From assembly GCA_965232455.1 (NCBI GenBank), contig OZ246981.1, positions 930,001 through 994,000 on the forward strand: 64,000 nt of DNA, given 5' to 3'. Shown piece by piece: positions 16,841 through 25,696 of the stretch. Under the pieces are notes generated by a model, which was not told the origin of the DNA, made no database searches, and worked only from the letters and a program-made list of their open reading frames with translations. The DNA is from JBFGFX01 sp965232455. Its GTDB lineage: Bacteria > Pseudomonadota > Gammaproteobacteria > Steroidobacterales > Woeseiaceae. Within the stretch, counting starts at the first letter, position 1, and each line of letters starts with the position of its first letter. The position numbers and the translations under genes were made by a program.

Positions 16841-19800
16841 CTAGAACTCTCCGTTAATGGCCAACGCGTACCGCCGCCCGATCACGTCCAGCGGATCGAA
16901 CGGAAGTGTCGACGTACCGCCCAGCGTCTGGGCCCGGCGTTTCGCGTTATCGCGGTTGTCGAACACGTTGTTGACGACCAGGCGCAGCCCGATCTGATTC
17001 GTGAGCCGGTAAGTGAACGTCGCGTTGTGCAGCCAGGTCGAGCCGGCGCCGTTTTCGCCAGGCGAGAACCGCTCCGGCGGCGCCTGCGCGTCTACCAGGA
17101 AGCCGCCGATATAGCGGGCCTGCCAGAGCGCCCCCAAATCGTCACGGGTCCAGCGCAGGTTGAGCTGGGACCGCCATTCCTCGAATCCGCGCTCGCCTTC
17201 CAGGATCTCCGGGCTGCTGCCTGTCACGTTACGCTCGTGCTCGGCGACGTGGAACATGCTGCCGAAGAACTCGAAGTTTCCTGGCACCCTGTCCGCGACC
17301 CAGGTGTCGGAGAGATCGTAGTTGAAGTTCGCAATCAGGCCGGCAAAGTCGCGCGACGCGGCGTTGAGGAACCCGGTCTGCGGCGCAACGACTTGGAAGT
17401 CGAAGTCGCGCTCGAACAGGCTACATTCGGCTCTCGGAAAGTCCACGCTATCGTAGCAGGCATTCATGATCTGCGTCGCCGACAGCCGAGCAATCTCGTT
17501 CTTGATCGAGATGTCCGTCCAGTCGGCGGAAACCGTCAGGCCGGGCAGGAAGTCTGGCGAGAAGACGATGCCGACTGTCCAGCTATCGGCTTCCTCGCTC
17601 TGCAGGTCCTGGTTGCCGCCGGTGAACTGCGGGAACCCACGGTTTGCCGCCAGGGACACGAAGCCTTCCAGCTGGAAGTTTGGATCAAGCGTCCCGGCCT
17701 GCTGCCGCGCTGCCACCTCCGCCGCGCAGTTGGCCTGCCGGATGGCTGGATTGGGCCCGCCCGTGCTGAACTCGTCATCACAGGGGTCTTCGGCGAAATC
17801 ATTGAATTCCGTCCGCGGCAGGAATAGCTCCTGCACCGACGGCGCGCGAATCGACGTCGTGGCGTTACCCCGAATGGTTATCGAGTCGCCAAGGCCGGGA
17901 AGGTTCGGTCGCAGCCGTCCGCCTGCCGTCCAGGTCGTGTCGGACCCGGCGAGGGAGTTGTCCACGAAGCGGATGGCGCCCTCCAGTTGCAGCGAGGCGA
18001 TGAAGGGCACCGAAAAGCCACTATCAGCCTCGATCAATGGCAGGAGAGTCTCGGCATAGAACTCGTTCGTATCGTATCCACCGGACAACGACTGCACGGG
18101 TGTGAGCGGGTCTATTCCCACCGTGCTCGAGCGGTCGGCCTGGAACTCGGATTCCTCCTCCCGGCGAATGTAACCAGCCGCCAAGGCGAGAGGCCCTGCA
18201 GGGAGTTCGAGCAGGTCACCCGCAACGTTGAACTCGTAGGTGGTCTGGTTGATCTGCGTATTCTGGAAATCCTGCTGAAGCAGGTAAGCCCGCTGCTCCG
18301 GCGTGAGGGTCTGAACGCCGATCGGGTTGAAGGGCACGCAGTCAATAATGTCCGTCGAAGATGGCTCCCGGAACGAGGGCGGGAAAACGTCCGGCGGGTC
18401 CTCGATATCCGTGCGGCAAACGATATCGCCGGTCCCCGAATCGGTAACCGCGTCGATCGCCAGCGCAAGGCGCCTGCCGTTGATGTCCGTTTGCCGTGAC
18501 GTGGCGTTGGTCTCGCCGAAGTTAAAGGACGTATCCCAGGTCCATTCGTTGCCGAAGACCGGGAACGTGCCGTCGAAACCGACCACGAAGCGGAACACGT
18601 CCTGCTCACGAAAATCCGGCGAAACAGCGCCGATATCGAGATTGGATCGGCTTATCAAGGCGTATTGGGGATCGGTCACCAGCGGGTCGTAGAGACCGTT
18701 GGATATGAGCGCATCGCGGTATTGCTGTGAAATGTACGGGTTCTCGGCGATATTCAATTGCGCAACGCCATTCGCGCCCGGACCGAAAACGACGGTACCG
18801 AACGTCGCGTCAGGGCTCCGGTCTTCGGCTTCCGAGCGCGCGTAGAGCGCTTCGCCATAAACGTTGATGCCGTTCCAGACTTCCCGGCGGCCGGTCGCGT
18901 TGATGATGTAGCGTTCCAGCGGCGCGATCAGGTTGTTGGTTTCGGCCAGCCCGACGAACAGGGGATTGTTGATCGCATCCTGACCCACGGAGAAGAAGGG
19001 GCCACGCGGTGAACCCAGGTTGGCCTGCTCCCAGGTGATCAGACTCCCGTCAGCGTCGAACATGAGCGGGTCGCCCGCCCCATTCAGAAGCGCATTGCCG
19101 CCGAGCGCCGTAACGAGACCCAGGCTGGCCAGCGGCATTCCCGACGTCGGTACCTGCCACACGCCGAAGGCGTCGTCACAGATGATGGTGTCCGGAATGC
19201 CGTCGTCGGGAACGAGCAGGGGAGCGCCGAACCCCGTCAGTCCACCTGCGGGATTCTCGCAGTGGGCGGTTCCCCGGCTGGCCAGGTCGTTGTCCGTGAC
19301 CAGGGTCGCGTCGGTCCTAGCGTACTCGACACCCAGCATCACGTTGCCCTTGTCGTCAGCGCTGTTCGCGCCCCAGAGACCTCGCAACCGGATGTTCGAC
19401 GCGTCGCCGCGCTCGTCCTGTTGCGACTGAACGTCAAAGGCAATCCCCTCGAAATCAGTCTTGTAGATCAGGTTGATTGCGCCGGCGATGGCGTCGGTAC
19501 CGTAAATCGGCGCACCGCCGACGAAGATGGTCTCCACGCGGTCGATCATGATTGTCGGAATCATGTTGAGATCGACCTGCAGCCCCGACCCAGGAGCAGC
19601 AACGCCGCCCAGCGCCGGCGAGGACTGCGAAACGACCCGGCGGCCGTTGATCAGCGTCAGCGTGCGCTGCGTCCCGAGACCGAAGGCGTTGGCAAAATTC
19701 TGGCCGAGGGACTGAGAGTCCTGACGGCCCGAGTTAGAGAGCGGCAATCCGAAGGCCGGCACTTCGTTGATCGCCTGCGCCACGTTGGCGTAGCCGCGTT

Positions 19801-20029
19801 CGTCCATGAACTGCGCGTCGACAGCCACTCCGGGCTGGAGGTTGTCGTAGGCCGCGCGCGTAATGCGCGAGCCGGTGACCACCACTTCCTCAATCTCTTC
19901 GTCGTCTTCGCCAGCGGACTGCGCCTCCTGTGCGGAGGCGGGGATGGCGGTGAGTGCCATGGCGACTGCCGCCGCAAGCGGCAGCAGGAAATGGCGCGTA
20001 GCGTTGCTACGTCGTCTCGTGTACTTCAT
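16841..20029 (-). CDS. TonB-dependent outer-membrane receptor
   Basis: A 1062-residue receptor. The signal peptide (RHFLLPLAAAVAMALTAIPA, ending ASA-Q at about 34) is followed by an acidic stretch and EIEEVVVTGSRITR, the TonB box and plug entry. The plug occupies about 60-180 (RTLTLINGRRVV; VETIFVGGAPIYGTDAIAGA), and a long barrel ends RRYALAINGEF with terminal Phe. ATG 20029 is used because it starts a classic leader; the frame extends to 20101. It is the first gene of the minus-strand redox block and presumably imports or captures its substrate. Size and plug resemble carbohydrate/peptide-type receptors, but the ligand is unknown. Confidence 0.92.
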   Translation of the reverse strand: MKYTRRRSNATRHFLLPLAAAVAMALTAIPASAQEAQSAGEDDEEIEEVVVTGSRITRAAYDNLQPGVAVDAQFMDERGYANVAQAINEVPAFGLPLSNSGRQDSQSLGQNFANAFGLGTQRTLTLINGRRVVSQSSPALGGVAAPGSGLQVDLNMIPTIMIDRVETIFVGGAPIYGTDAIAGAINLIYKTDFEGIAFDVQSQQDERGDASNIRLRGLWGANSADDKGNVMLGVEYARTDATLVTDNDLASRGTAHCENPAGGLTGFGAPLLVPDDGIPDTIICDDAFGVWQVPTSGMPLASLGLVTALGGNALLNGAGDPLMFDADGSLITWEQANLGSPRGPFFSVGQDAINNPLFVGLAETNNLIAPLERYIINATGRREVWNGINVYGEALYARSEAEDRSPDATFGTVVFGPGANGVAQLNIAENPYISQQYRDALISNGLYDPLVTDPQYALISRSNLDIGAVSPDFREQDVFRFVVGFDGTFPVFGNEWTWDTSFNFGETNATSRQTDINGRRLALAIDAVTDSGTGDIVCRTDIEDPPDVFPPSFREPSSTDIIDCVPFNPIGVQTLTPEQRAYLLQQDFQNTQINQTTYEFNVAGDLLELPAGPLALAAGYIRREEESEFQADRSSTVGIDPLTPVQSLSGGYDTNEFYAETLLPLIEADSGFSVPFIASLQLEGAIRFVDNSLAGSDTTWTAGGRLRPNLPGLGDSITIRGNATTSIRAPSVQELFLPRTEFNDFAEDPCDDEFSTGGPNPAIRQANCAAEVAARQQAGTLDPNFQLEGFVSLAANRGFPQFTGGNQDLQSEEADSWTVGIVFSPDFLPGLTVSADWTDISIKNEIARLSATQIMNACYDSVDFPRAECSLFERDFDFQVVAPQTGFLNAASRDFAGLIANFNYDLSDTWVADRVPGNFEFFGSMFHVAEHERNVTGSSPEILEGERGFEEWRSQLNLRWTRDDLGALWQARYIGGFLVDAQAPPERFSPGENGAGSTWLHNATFTYRLTNQIGLRLVVNNVFDNRDNAKRRAQTLGGTSTLPFDPLDVIGRRYALAINGEF

Positions 20030-20474
20030 TTTTGTTTCCCCCCAGATTTTTCTTGTTATGTCACTCTCTATTCGTCGCTCGGTGACCCGATTTTTGCACA
20101 AAAACTGACCGCCGGCCCCCGCTGGTCGGCGTCGTCACGGCCCAGAGGCGAGTTTTCGACGTTTATAGGGGCTGAATTTTCGCATAGAGAAACAACCGTT
20201 CGATCCGGCTCGCCTCACCGAGCTGCGCCGCATCGGCCCGGCGGTGGACAATTGGTCGTTTATGGACTAAAAAATCTAGCGATGCGTGAGAGTACGTCCG
20301 ATTCCCACACGTCGTCGAACGGCGGTCAGGTTTCGGTGAGGTGCCAACAGACACGAAGGATCCTTGGCCAATGGTCTTGATTTCTGGATTTGCGCGACCC
20401 TTGGCCAAGCTTCGTTGTCGCAACAGGTCGGTTGTCCCGGCCCCCACTTCCGGTTCACGATGAGAGAGGCAACC
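20030..20474. promoter_or_regulatory. Divergent promoter region of the redox block
   Basis: This 445-base region separates the receptor gene from the small PF03640 gene and contains no credible gene. Two perfect TTGGCCAA palindromes lie at 20364-20371 and 20401-20408, 37 bases apart and within about 110 bases of the PF03640 start. They are candidate operators for a regulator not encoded here. The promoter elements themselves are not clear. Confidence 0.4.
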
Positions 20475-20897
20475 ATGAAAAGTCTTACCGTCGGCATGGT
20501 TACACTGGTTACTTCGGTTCTTGCGGTGCAGGCCATCGCGCTTTCCCAGGATAGCGATGAATCTCCAGGAAATACGGCGCACCCGGGTGCCGTGGCACTC
20601 TCGGAATCCAAACCTGGCCAATGGTCATACAAGGCGTTCCCGAGTCTGAGGCCCCTATACGTCAGTGAGAACGACAGCGACGGAAAGTCCACGTGCTATG
20701 ACAGCTGCGCTGCGGCCTGGCCGCCGCTCATGGCCGAGGAGCAAGGCGCCAATGTCGGCCACTGGAGTGTTATTGAGCGCGATACCGGCGAACTGCAGTG
20801 GGCCTACAAGGGGCAGCCCGTCTACCAGCGTTTTCACGACTCGGTCACGGAGCCTCGGGGCGATGGCCTCGACGGCTTCCACCTTCTCAAGCCTTAA
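20475..20897 (+). CDS. Small secreted single-repeat PF03640 protein
   Basis: A 140-residue exported protein with a signal peptide (MKSLTVGMVTLVTSVLAV, cleavage near ALS at about 28). It has one PF03640-like unit: PLYVSENDSDGKSTCYDSCA, AAWPPLM, HWSVIERDTGELQWAYKGQP, VYQRF. ATG 20475 has GAGAGG upstream; the open frame begins earlier at 20364 without support. It is divergent from the minus-strand block that encodes a three-repeat relative, so the two may act in the same periplasmic process. The two-Cys motif CYDSC is kept in both. Confidence 0.85.
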   Translation: MKSLTVGMVTLVTSVLAVQAIALSQDSDESPGNTAHPGAVALSESKPGQWSYKAFPSLRPLYVSENDSDGKSTCYDSCAAAWPPLMAEEQGANVGHWSVIERDTGELQWAYKGQPVYQRFHDSVTEPRGDGLDGFHLLKP

Positions 20898-20997
20898 ACC
20901 CGGTACGACGTTGAGTGTTAACAGGCCCTAAGGAACTTCATCGGGGCCCACGCCCGCCGTTTATTCAATTCTCGACATGAACTGCCCGGAGCCTGCA

Positions 20998-21876
20998 ATG
21001 AGTCTATCTAACGTCGTTACCACCCTGTCTGCAGTCGTCTTCCTGGCCGCCGCGACGGTGACTGTTCGCGCGCAGACGAGCGATGCCGAAGAGGCGCGCC
21101 TCGCGCTGGAGCGGGAGCTGGCTGCCGAGCGCCCCATTGCCGCGGTCGACAGCGTCTGGCTGGAGGAACTGACCTGGATGGAAGTGCGCGACGCGATTAA
21201 AGCGGGTACGACCACCATTATCGTCGCGACCGGCGGCATCGAGCAGAATGGGCCGTATCTCGCCCTGGGCAAGCACAATTATGTACTCGAGCAATCCTGC
21301 GAAGCGATTGCACGGAAGCTCAGCAACGCCCTGTGCGCGCCGATCCTGAAACTCGTGCCCGAGGGGAATATCGATGAGCCCTCCGGACATATGCTCTACC
21401 CCGGTACGATCAGCATGCGGCAGGAGACTTACCGTGCAATTCTCACGGATATCGCAATGAGCCTGGAAACCCACGGCTTCAAGGACGTCGTCTTCATAGG
21501 CGACAGTGGCGGCAACCAGGACGGGATGGAAACGGTCGCTGGGGAGATGAACGCGCGTTGGAAAGATGCCCGTGCACACTTCATTCCCATATACTACCGG
21601 TCATACTTCGATGGCTTCGACCTGCTCAAGGACAAATTCGGCGTCGAGCAGACGACCGACGACGGCGTGCACGACGACATTTTGATCACGTCATTGATGA
21701 TGAGCGGAGACCCGACTACGGTGCGCTACCGTGAGCGCCTTGCCGCCGACAAGGCGACGATCAATGGTGTCTCGATTGCGGATTTACCTGCCGTGCGGGT
21801 GATGGGTAACACGCTGCTTCAATATCGCGTCGACAAGACCGTGGATGCGATCCGGACCGCGATAGACAGTTCCTAA
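20998..21876 (+). CDS. Exported creatininase-family protein with altered metal ligands
   Basis: A 292-residue member of the creatininase (creatinine amidohydrolase) family behind a signal peptide (about 1-25, VTVRAQ). Family elements are SVWLEELTWMEVRDAIKAGT, ATGGIEQNGPYLALGKHN (about 75-92), MLYPGTISM and VFIGDSGGNQDGM. In classical creatininase the central motif is EQHGPHLPLGTD, whose His and Asp bind the dinuclear metal; here the corresponding residues are Asn and His, so the metal site is different. ATG 20998 has GGAG 8 bases upstream. Creatinine hydrolysis should not be assumed; exported relatives of this form are a distinct, uncharacterised branch. Confidence 0.8.
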   Translation: MSLSNVVTTLSAVVFLAAATVTVRAQTSDAEEARLALERELAAERPIAAVDSVWLEELTWMEVRDAIKAGTTTIIVATGGIEQNGPYLALGKHNYVLEQSCEAIARKLSNALCAPILKLVPEGNIDEPSGHMLYPGTISMRQETYRAILTDIAMSLETHGFKDVVFIGDSGGNQDGMETVAGEMNARWKDARAHFIPIYYRSYFDGFDLLKDKFGVEQTTDDGVHDDILITSLMMSGDPTTVRYRERLAADKATINGVSIADLPAVRVMGNTLLQYRVDKTVDAIRTAIDSS

Positions 21877-21964
21877 CAGCCTGTTGTGCTGAGGCTGTTA
21901 ACTGCGCGGCTGAATGAACTAACGCTGAATCGGCTGGGTGTGGCGAGTTTTGTGGGTATCCACT

Positions 21965-21985
21965 CCGGCCTCGCGCCGGGTTTTT
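21965..21985 (+). terminator. Terminator, partial repeat copy D
   Basis: CCGGC-CTCGC-GCCGG followed by T5, 88 bases after the creatininase-family stop. It matches the hairpin half of the dispersed repeat (identical loop CTCGC to copy H) but lacks the tRNA-3'-like core. It probably terminates the plus-strand gene. Confidence 0.75.
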
Positions 21986-22001
21986 GCTGCCTCTCAATCC
22001 G

Positions 22002-22331
22002 TCACTTGATTCTGTTCTTTTTTCCTCGAGCAATTTCAGTGGCAAGCGCTTCGAGCTTCGGTGCCCAAAAGCGCCGGAAAGGCGCGAGCCACTCGTCGAT
22101 GCTTTCGAGCCCGGTTGTATCGATAGCGTAAATTCGTCGCGCACCGTGCGGCGTTACGTTAGCAAACCCGTTCTCTCGAAGCGTTCTGAGTTGCTGAGAA
22201 ATCGCTGATTGCGTGATACCAAACTCAGCACCTACAATTTCGACGATTTTGCCGGAGGAGTACTCGTGTTCCGACAAGAGCTCAAGAATGCGCCTCCGCA
22301 CCGGATCACCGAGAACGTCAAAAGCGTGCAC
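22002..22331 (-). CDS. ArsR-family transcriptional regulator
   Basis: A 109-residue winged-helix repressor: FDVLGDPVRRRILELLSEHE (about 4-23), SGKIVEIVGAEFGITQSAIS and QQLRTLRENGFA as the recognition helix (about 40-58), then the beta-wing RRIYAIDTTGLESIDEWL. It lacks the Cys pairs of metal sensors, so it belongs to the SRPBCC-associated ArsR group. GTG at 22331 is chosen because it shares a base with the TAG of the upstream SRPBCC gene (TAGTG), showing translational coupling. It likely represses its own operon through the palindromes near 22981-23000. Confidence 0.88.
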   Translation of the reverse strand: MHAFDVLGDPVRRRILELLSEHEYSSGKIVEIVGAEFGITQSAISQQLRTLRENGFANVTPHGARRIYAIDTTGLESIDEWLAPFRRFWAPKLEALATEIARGKKNRIK

Positions 22332-22966
22332 TACGCACCTGTATAAAAACCCGCAGTCTGCTGTGCCATGCTTCGAGCGATCTCGGGTACTTCGCCGCTT
22401 GCGATATGCGCTACGCCCCAAGCCTCAGCGCAACCGCGGATGAATTCCTTGCCGGATTCAGACGCCATCCAGGCCTCGTTTGCCGCTTGGTCAATGGTAT
22501 CCCCACCGCTGTCCAAGTGCAGCGCCAAGCCAAAGAAGGACAAGTCCCATCCGACGCCGGTAGCACCCGGCCCAAACTGTTTCCAATGCTCTTCGGCCTT
22601 TTCATCTTTGAGCATGATGTGCTCGAGGGTAAGGCGCGTTCCATCCCCGTCAGGTTGAAGTCTCACCGCAACCCAGCTCAGATGTTCACCATACTCCCAA
22701 GTGACATCCAGGGCCTCGGGTGGATCGCATCGGAGTATTTCGCCGGCAGCGTTGCCCTCGAGCTGAAATCGACCGCCCAATCTCAGGTCGCCGTCAACTG
22801 AGAGAAACCAGCGCGGTATCCGTGTGACATTTGTCAGCGCATCCCAGAGGTCGTCGGCATCCGTGGCATAGGTGCGCGTGCCCTGAACGACTCGTGCGGG
22901 CTCTCCATTATGTGTTGTCTCGCGAACCTCGCGAAATTCGGCGCCGAAGGCGTTCGTGTAACTCAT
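22331..22966 (-). CDS. SRPBCC/AHSA1-like domain protein
   Basis: A 211-residue START/Bet v1-like protein of the AHSA1 (activator of Hsp90 ATPase-like) group: TRTYATDADDLWDALTNVTR (about 30-49), RWFLSVDGDLRLGGRFQLEG, CDPPEALDVTWEYGEHLSWV, DGDGTRLTLEHIML. The fold binds hydrophobic ligands; no substrate is predicted. It is first in a two-gene operon with an ArsR regulator, a very common pairing. GAGAAC precedes ATG 22966. Its C-terminal part (about 135-211) continues beyond the usual domain with helices. Confidence 0.88.
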   Translation of the reverse strand: MSYTNAFGAEFREVRETTHNGEPARVVQGTRTYATDADDLWDALTNVTRIPRWFLSVDGDLRLGGRFQLEGNAAGEILRCDPPEALDVTWEYGEHLSWVAVRLQPDGDGTRLTLEHIMLKDEKAEEHWKQFGPGATGVGWDLSFFGLALHLDSGGDTIDQAANEAWMASESGKEFIRGCAEAWGVAHIASGEVPEIARSMAQQTAGFYTGA

Positions 22967-22980
22967 TTTGTTCTCAAAGA

Positions 22981-23000
22981 CTAACGTTAGAAAAATCTAA
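22981..23000. promoter_or_regulatory. Candidate ArsR operator and promoter
   Basis: CTAACGTTAG (22981-22990) is a perfect palindrome and overlaps TTAGA-AAAA-TCTAA (22987-23000). Both are 15-35 bases upstream of the SRPBCC start and sit next to AT-rich -10-like sequence on the minus strand. This is the likely autoregulatory site of the ArsR protein. Confidence 0.55.
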
Positions 23001-23129
23001 TATAAGTAGTACCTAATATCAATGGGTTTATTGCCTTTGGCGTTTGGCGGGGCGGGACACCTTGAGTCAGGCGCCCTTCAGCGGCACCTTCAGCGTCGCG
23101 AGGGGCTCCGGAGACATTGCTAACGGACA

Positions 23130-23180
23130 AATCGAGCCCCCGCTGCCACATGAAGAACGGCTCCCTTTTGGAGGCCGTTT
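23130..23180 (+). repeat. Dispersed intergenic repeat, divergent copy F
   Basis: AATCGAGCCCCCGCTGCCA (23130-23148) followed by an imperfect hairpin (AACGGCTCC at 23156-23164 with GGAGGCCGTT at 23170-23179). It lies in a 330-base gap between two minus-strand genes, which holds no gene, so its plus-orientation cannot reflect termination of a neighbouring plus-strand gene. Confidence 0.55.
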
Positions 23181-23296
23181 CGTTTGAAAATGGAGAATCT
23201 TTGAGCCTACAGAGCCGCGATAGCGGGTCTCAGGAGTGAACACCGCCGTGACCTGCTGGGTACAAGCTACTCTTGAGTTGGTCCGTGTCCAGGCCG

Positions 23297-24340
23297 CTAA
23301 AGCGTTCTCGCGGATAGAATCTTGCTGATGAGTTGATTGTATTTGCGGGTTCCGATCCTGGGACCGCCGCGTCTATTGGTATCCATCAGATGCACCACTA
23401 TTGTTTCGATGCTTGGAATAATCGTGAGCCTTTGGCCACGAGAACCACTGGCGGTGTAGCTTTTCACGGGTAACCCATGATTGCCGTCCGCTGTGACCCA
23501 CCACATTAGGCCATAGCCACTCTTGGTCCCGGATTGATTGGTTTCGGAATACATCCTGGTGCTCTCTGCAACCCACCCCGACGGCAAAACCTGCTTACTG
23601 CCCCATTTTCCGTCATGAAGATACAACAAACCGAATCGGGCAAGGTCACGCGCCGACATTCTGAACTTGTACGCGCCGTGTAGTGATCGATCTGCTTCGA
23701 CGTCGTGCTTGGTATCCGTTGGTTTGAAATCGTCCATTCCAATCGGCTCGGCAATCTCATGATAAAAAGACTCACCAATGTCTTTGCCCGTAGCGTTCAT
23801 ATAAATAGTACCGAGCACGTTGAAGTCCCAGTTGTTGTAGTACCAAAACGTGCCTGGCTTGTGGCTGCCTCGTGCCGGCCTTGCCCGTACGGCTTCCCGG
23901 GTTTCGGCGGCGGCCGGATGGTATACGCCGGATCGGGCCTGCATCAGCTGAAGCACGGTCGCTGCCCGCTCTGTCGGGCTCAGGGGCTGGATATCGTCAA
24001 CGCCAAGATCAGCAAGTGAATCTGACCGCTTGATGTGTCCGCGATCGATCGCGATTCCAAGAAGCGCGGAGAGATAGCTTTTTCGGATTGAACGGACGAT
24101 GTACGGTTGTGAGATATTGCCCCGTGTCAGGACGATCTGGTTTCGTGTGACGATCATCATGGAAGCGGTGCCGAGCGATTCCAGGTAGTCGTCGATTTCT
24201 GCGAGCGACTCTTTCGACCAACCGAGAGTCGATACATCGTCGGCAACTGCGGAGTCCCAGCTAAACGTGGCCTGAGAGAAAGAAGTCGCGGGAAGGGCTA
24301 GTAACAGCAGTAACGGAATTCTAAAAACTTCATTGCGCAC
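23297..24340 (-). CDS. Exported serine hydrolase, class C beta-lactamase family
   Basis: A 347-residue exported hydrolase. The leader is MRNEVFRIPLLLLLALPATS. The nucleophile motif is SIRK (VRSIRKSYLS at about 83-92), the second motif is YNN (FWYYNNWDFN at about 166-175) and the C-terminal motif is TASGSRGQRLT in place of HTG. The overall order fits the beta-lactamase/penicillin-binding serine hydrolase family rather than a true resistance enzyme; relatives include esterases and D-aminopeptidases. It appears monocistronic. Substrate unknown. Confidence 0.87.
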   Translation of the reverse strand: MRNEVFRIPLLLLLALPATSFSQATFSWDSAVADDVSTLGWSKESLAEIDDYLESLGTASMMIVTRNQIVLTRGNISQPYIVRSIRKSYLSALLGIAIDRGHIKRSDSLADLGVDDIQPLSPTERAATVLQLMQARSGVYHPAAAETREAVRARPARGSHKPGTFWYYNNWDFNVLGTIYMNATGKDIGESFYHEIAEPIGMDDFKPTDTKHDVEADRSLHGAYKFRMSARDLARFGLLYLHDGKWGSKQVLPSGWVAESTRMYSETNQSGTKSGYGLMWWVTADGNHGLPVKSYTASGSRGQRLTIIPSIETIVVHLMDTNRRGGPRIGTRKYNQLISKILSARTL

Positions 24341-25111
24341 GGCGGCGATTCCACTTTCCTGGGCATTCTTCGATCAGATTGACAGCAGGACCTCAAGTTC
24401 CCATACGACAACGCTGCTGATCACCCGTTTCGACGTTGTCGGTGCCGATCCAGCAAGCGATTTGGCTTTCTTTTATGCTTATTTGCAATGACCGAATGTC
24501 GTCGTTGGCTGGTTGACTGCTCTGAGTGAAGGCACTCTCGTTTGGAGGGGGTGAAGCGCCATTCGCCAGTTCTGAGTCGGTATGCCGCTTTTGACCTGAA
24601 GCGGCCGCTCGCGCTTTTGTTTCGTTGGATTCGTATGTGCGGCGGGGATCCTCTACCAATCTCATTCTCCGCTAGATCCCTTTCGCGAGCGATTATGAGC
24701 AGTGTCCGTGCTAATTCAAAGTTTGGTATGCCGATGTGAGCACAATGACCTGAGTTCGTGTGGGCGCTAGGCTACGGGAAACGCATGCGCAGGCGCTGCA
24801 AGACCTGGGGATTCTCCTTAGGGATAGGCTGCCGCATTATCCTTCAGGCTTCCACTCTCATTGCTCACTTCCACGCGTACGCTGGATTACTTTGATGTAA
24901 TATGACGGCCTGTAACTCATGTTGGTCGTTTTTCTATTGCTGTGCATGGCCATATATTCAATATTGGACAGACTCTTCTTTTGCTGAAACGGCCAGACGA
25001 CCTGCAATTCAATAGTCGCAATAGAAACTTTTTTCGCTCGTTTTGCGCGCTCCACATGTCACGGATACGCCTCACGCTTCAATGAAGTAAATTATTAGCT
25101 GCAAACCCGTA
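24341..25111. other. Gene-poor 771-base stretch
   Basis: No credible gene. A 65-residue minus-strand open frame (24858-25055) is Lys-rich and lacks family features. The right part, from about 24880, is visibly AT-richer than the rest of the window and may mark acquired DNA together with the following small gene. Confidence 0.4.
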
Positions 25112-25696
25112 ATGAAATCCATGACAAAGTTCATCGTTGTTTTTACGGTGTCGATAGCTGGCTGTACTTCTGCGCAAGCCGAACCGCTAGACGGATTGAA
25201 TGAATTGATTGGTTGTTGGCAAGTTCAAGCAAAAGAAGAAAACTCTCTCGGCGAATTTTTCGAACAAAGTGGGTACGTAAATGTGACCTCGCCTCCGGGA
25301 AGTGGGCACATTTTTCTTGTGCACCATTTGAACATTACGGTCGCTGAGGGTATGTACGAAGATATCGCAAAAGAGCGGGTAATCAGTGAGGTAATGACCT
25401 ACGATGCGAATTCTCACCTGCTGACAATTTCGGTATCGACCCCTCGGTCTCCGACGCCAAAGCAGGAAACTGCAGCGATTTCTGCGGATGGTAGAGTCAT
25501 TGTCCGCACCTTCATGTTTTATCACCCGCGCCGCGAAATCACGCTCATTGGCCGCGACACGATCAGGCGGGTGGCCGAAGACGAAGTTTCACAAATCACA
25601 GAAATCAATGACGCATTCGGAGAATATCGAGAGACGTATTCTTCGACTTGGCGTCTGTCACCGGATCGAAGTACACCATGTGACGGTAACGAGTGA
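25112..25696 (+). CDS. Hypothetical exported protein
   Basis: A 194-residue protein with a leader FIVVFTVSIAGCTSAQA that contains a possible lipobox (IAGC at about 15-18). The mature part opens LNELIGCWQVQAKEENS, the kind of start seen in DUF1579-like and lipocalin-like proteins that open with a short Gly-x-Trp strand, and continues as beta strands. Two starts are possible (25112 and 25121), neither with a strong ribosome binding site. Lower GC than its neighbours. Function unknown. Confidence 0.65.
   Translation: MKSMTKFIVVFTVSIAGCTSAQAEPLDGLNELIGCWQVQAKEENSLGEFFEQSGYVNVTSPPGSGHIFLVHHLNITVAEGMYEDIAKERVISEVMTYDANSHLLTISVSTPRSPTPKQETAAISADGRVIVRTFMFYHPRREITLIGRDTIRRVAEDEVSQITEINDAFGEYRETYSSTWRLSPDRSTPCDGNE

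Noticed and set aside
24858..25055. Small minus-strand frame in the AT-rich gap
   Set aside because: 65 residues, no ribosome binding site, no family features; kept only as a note.
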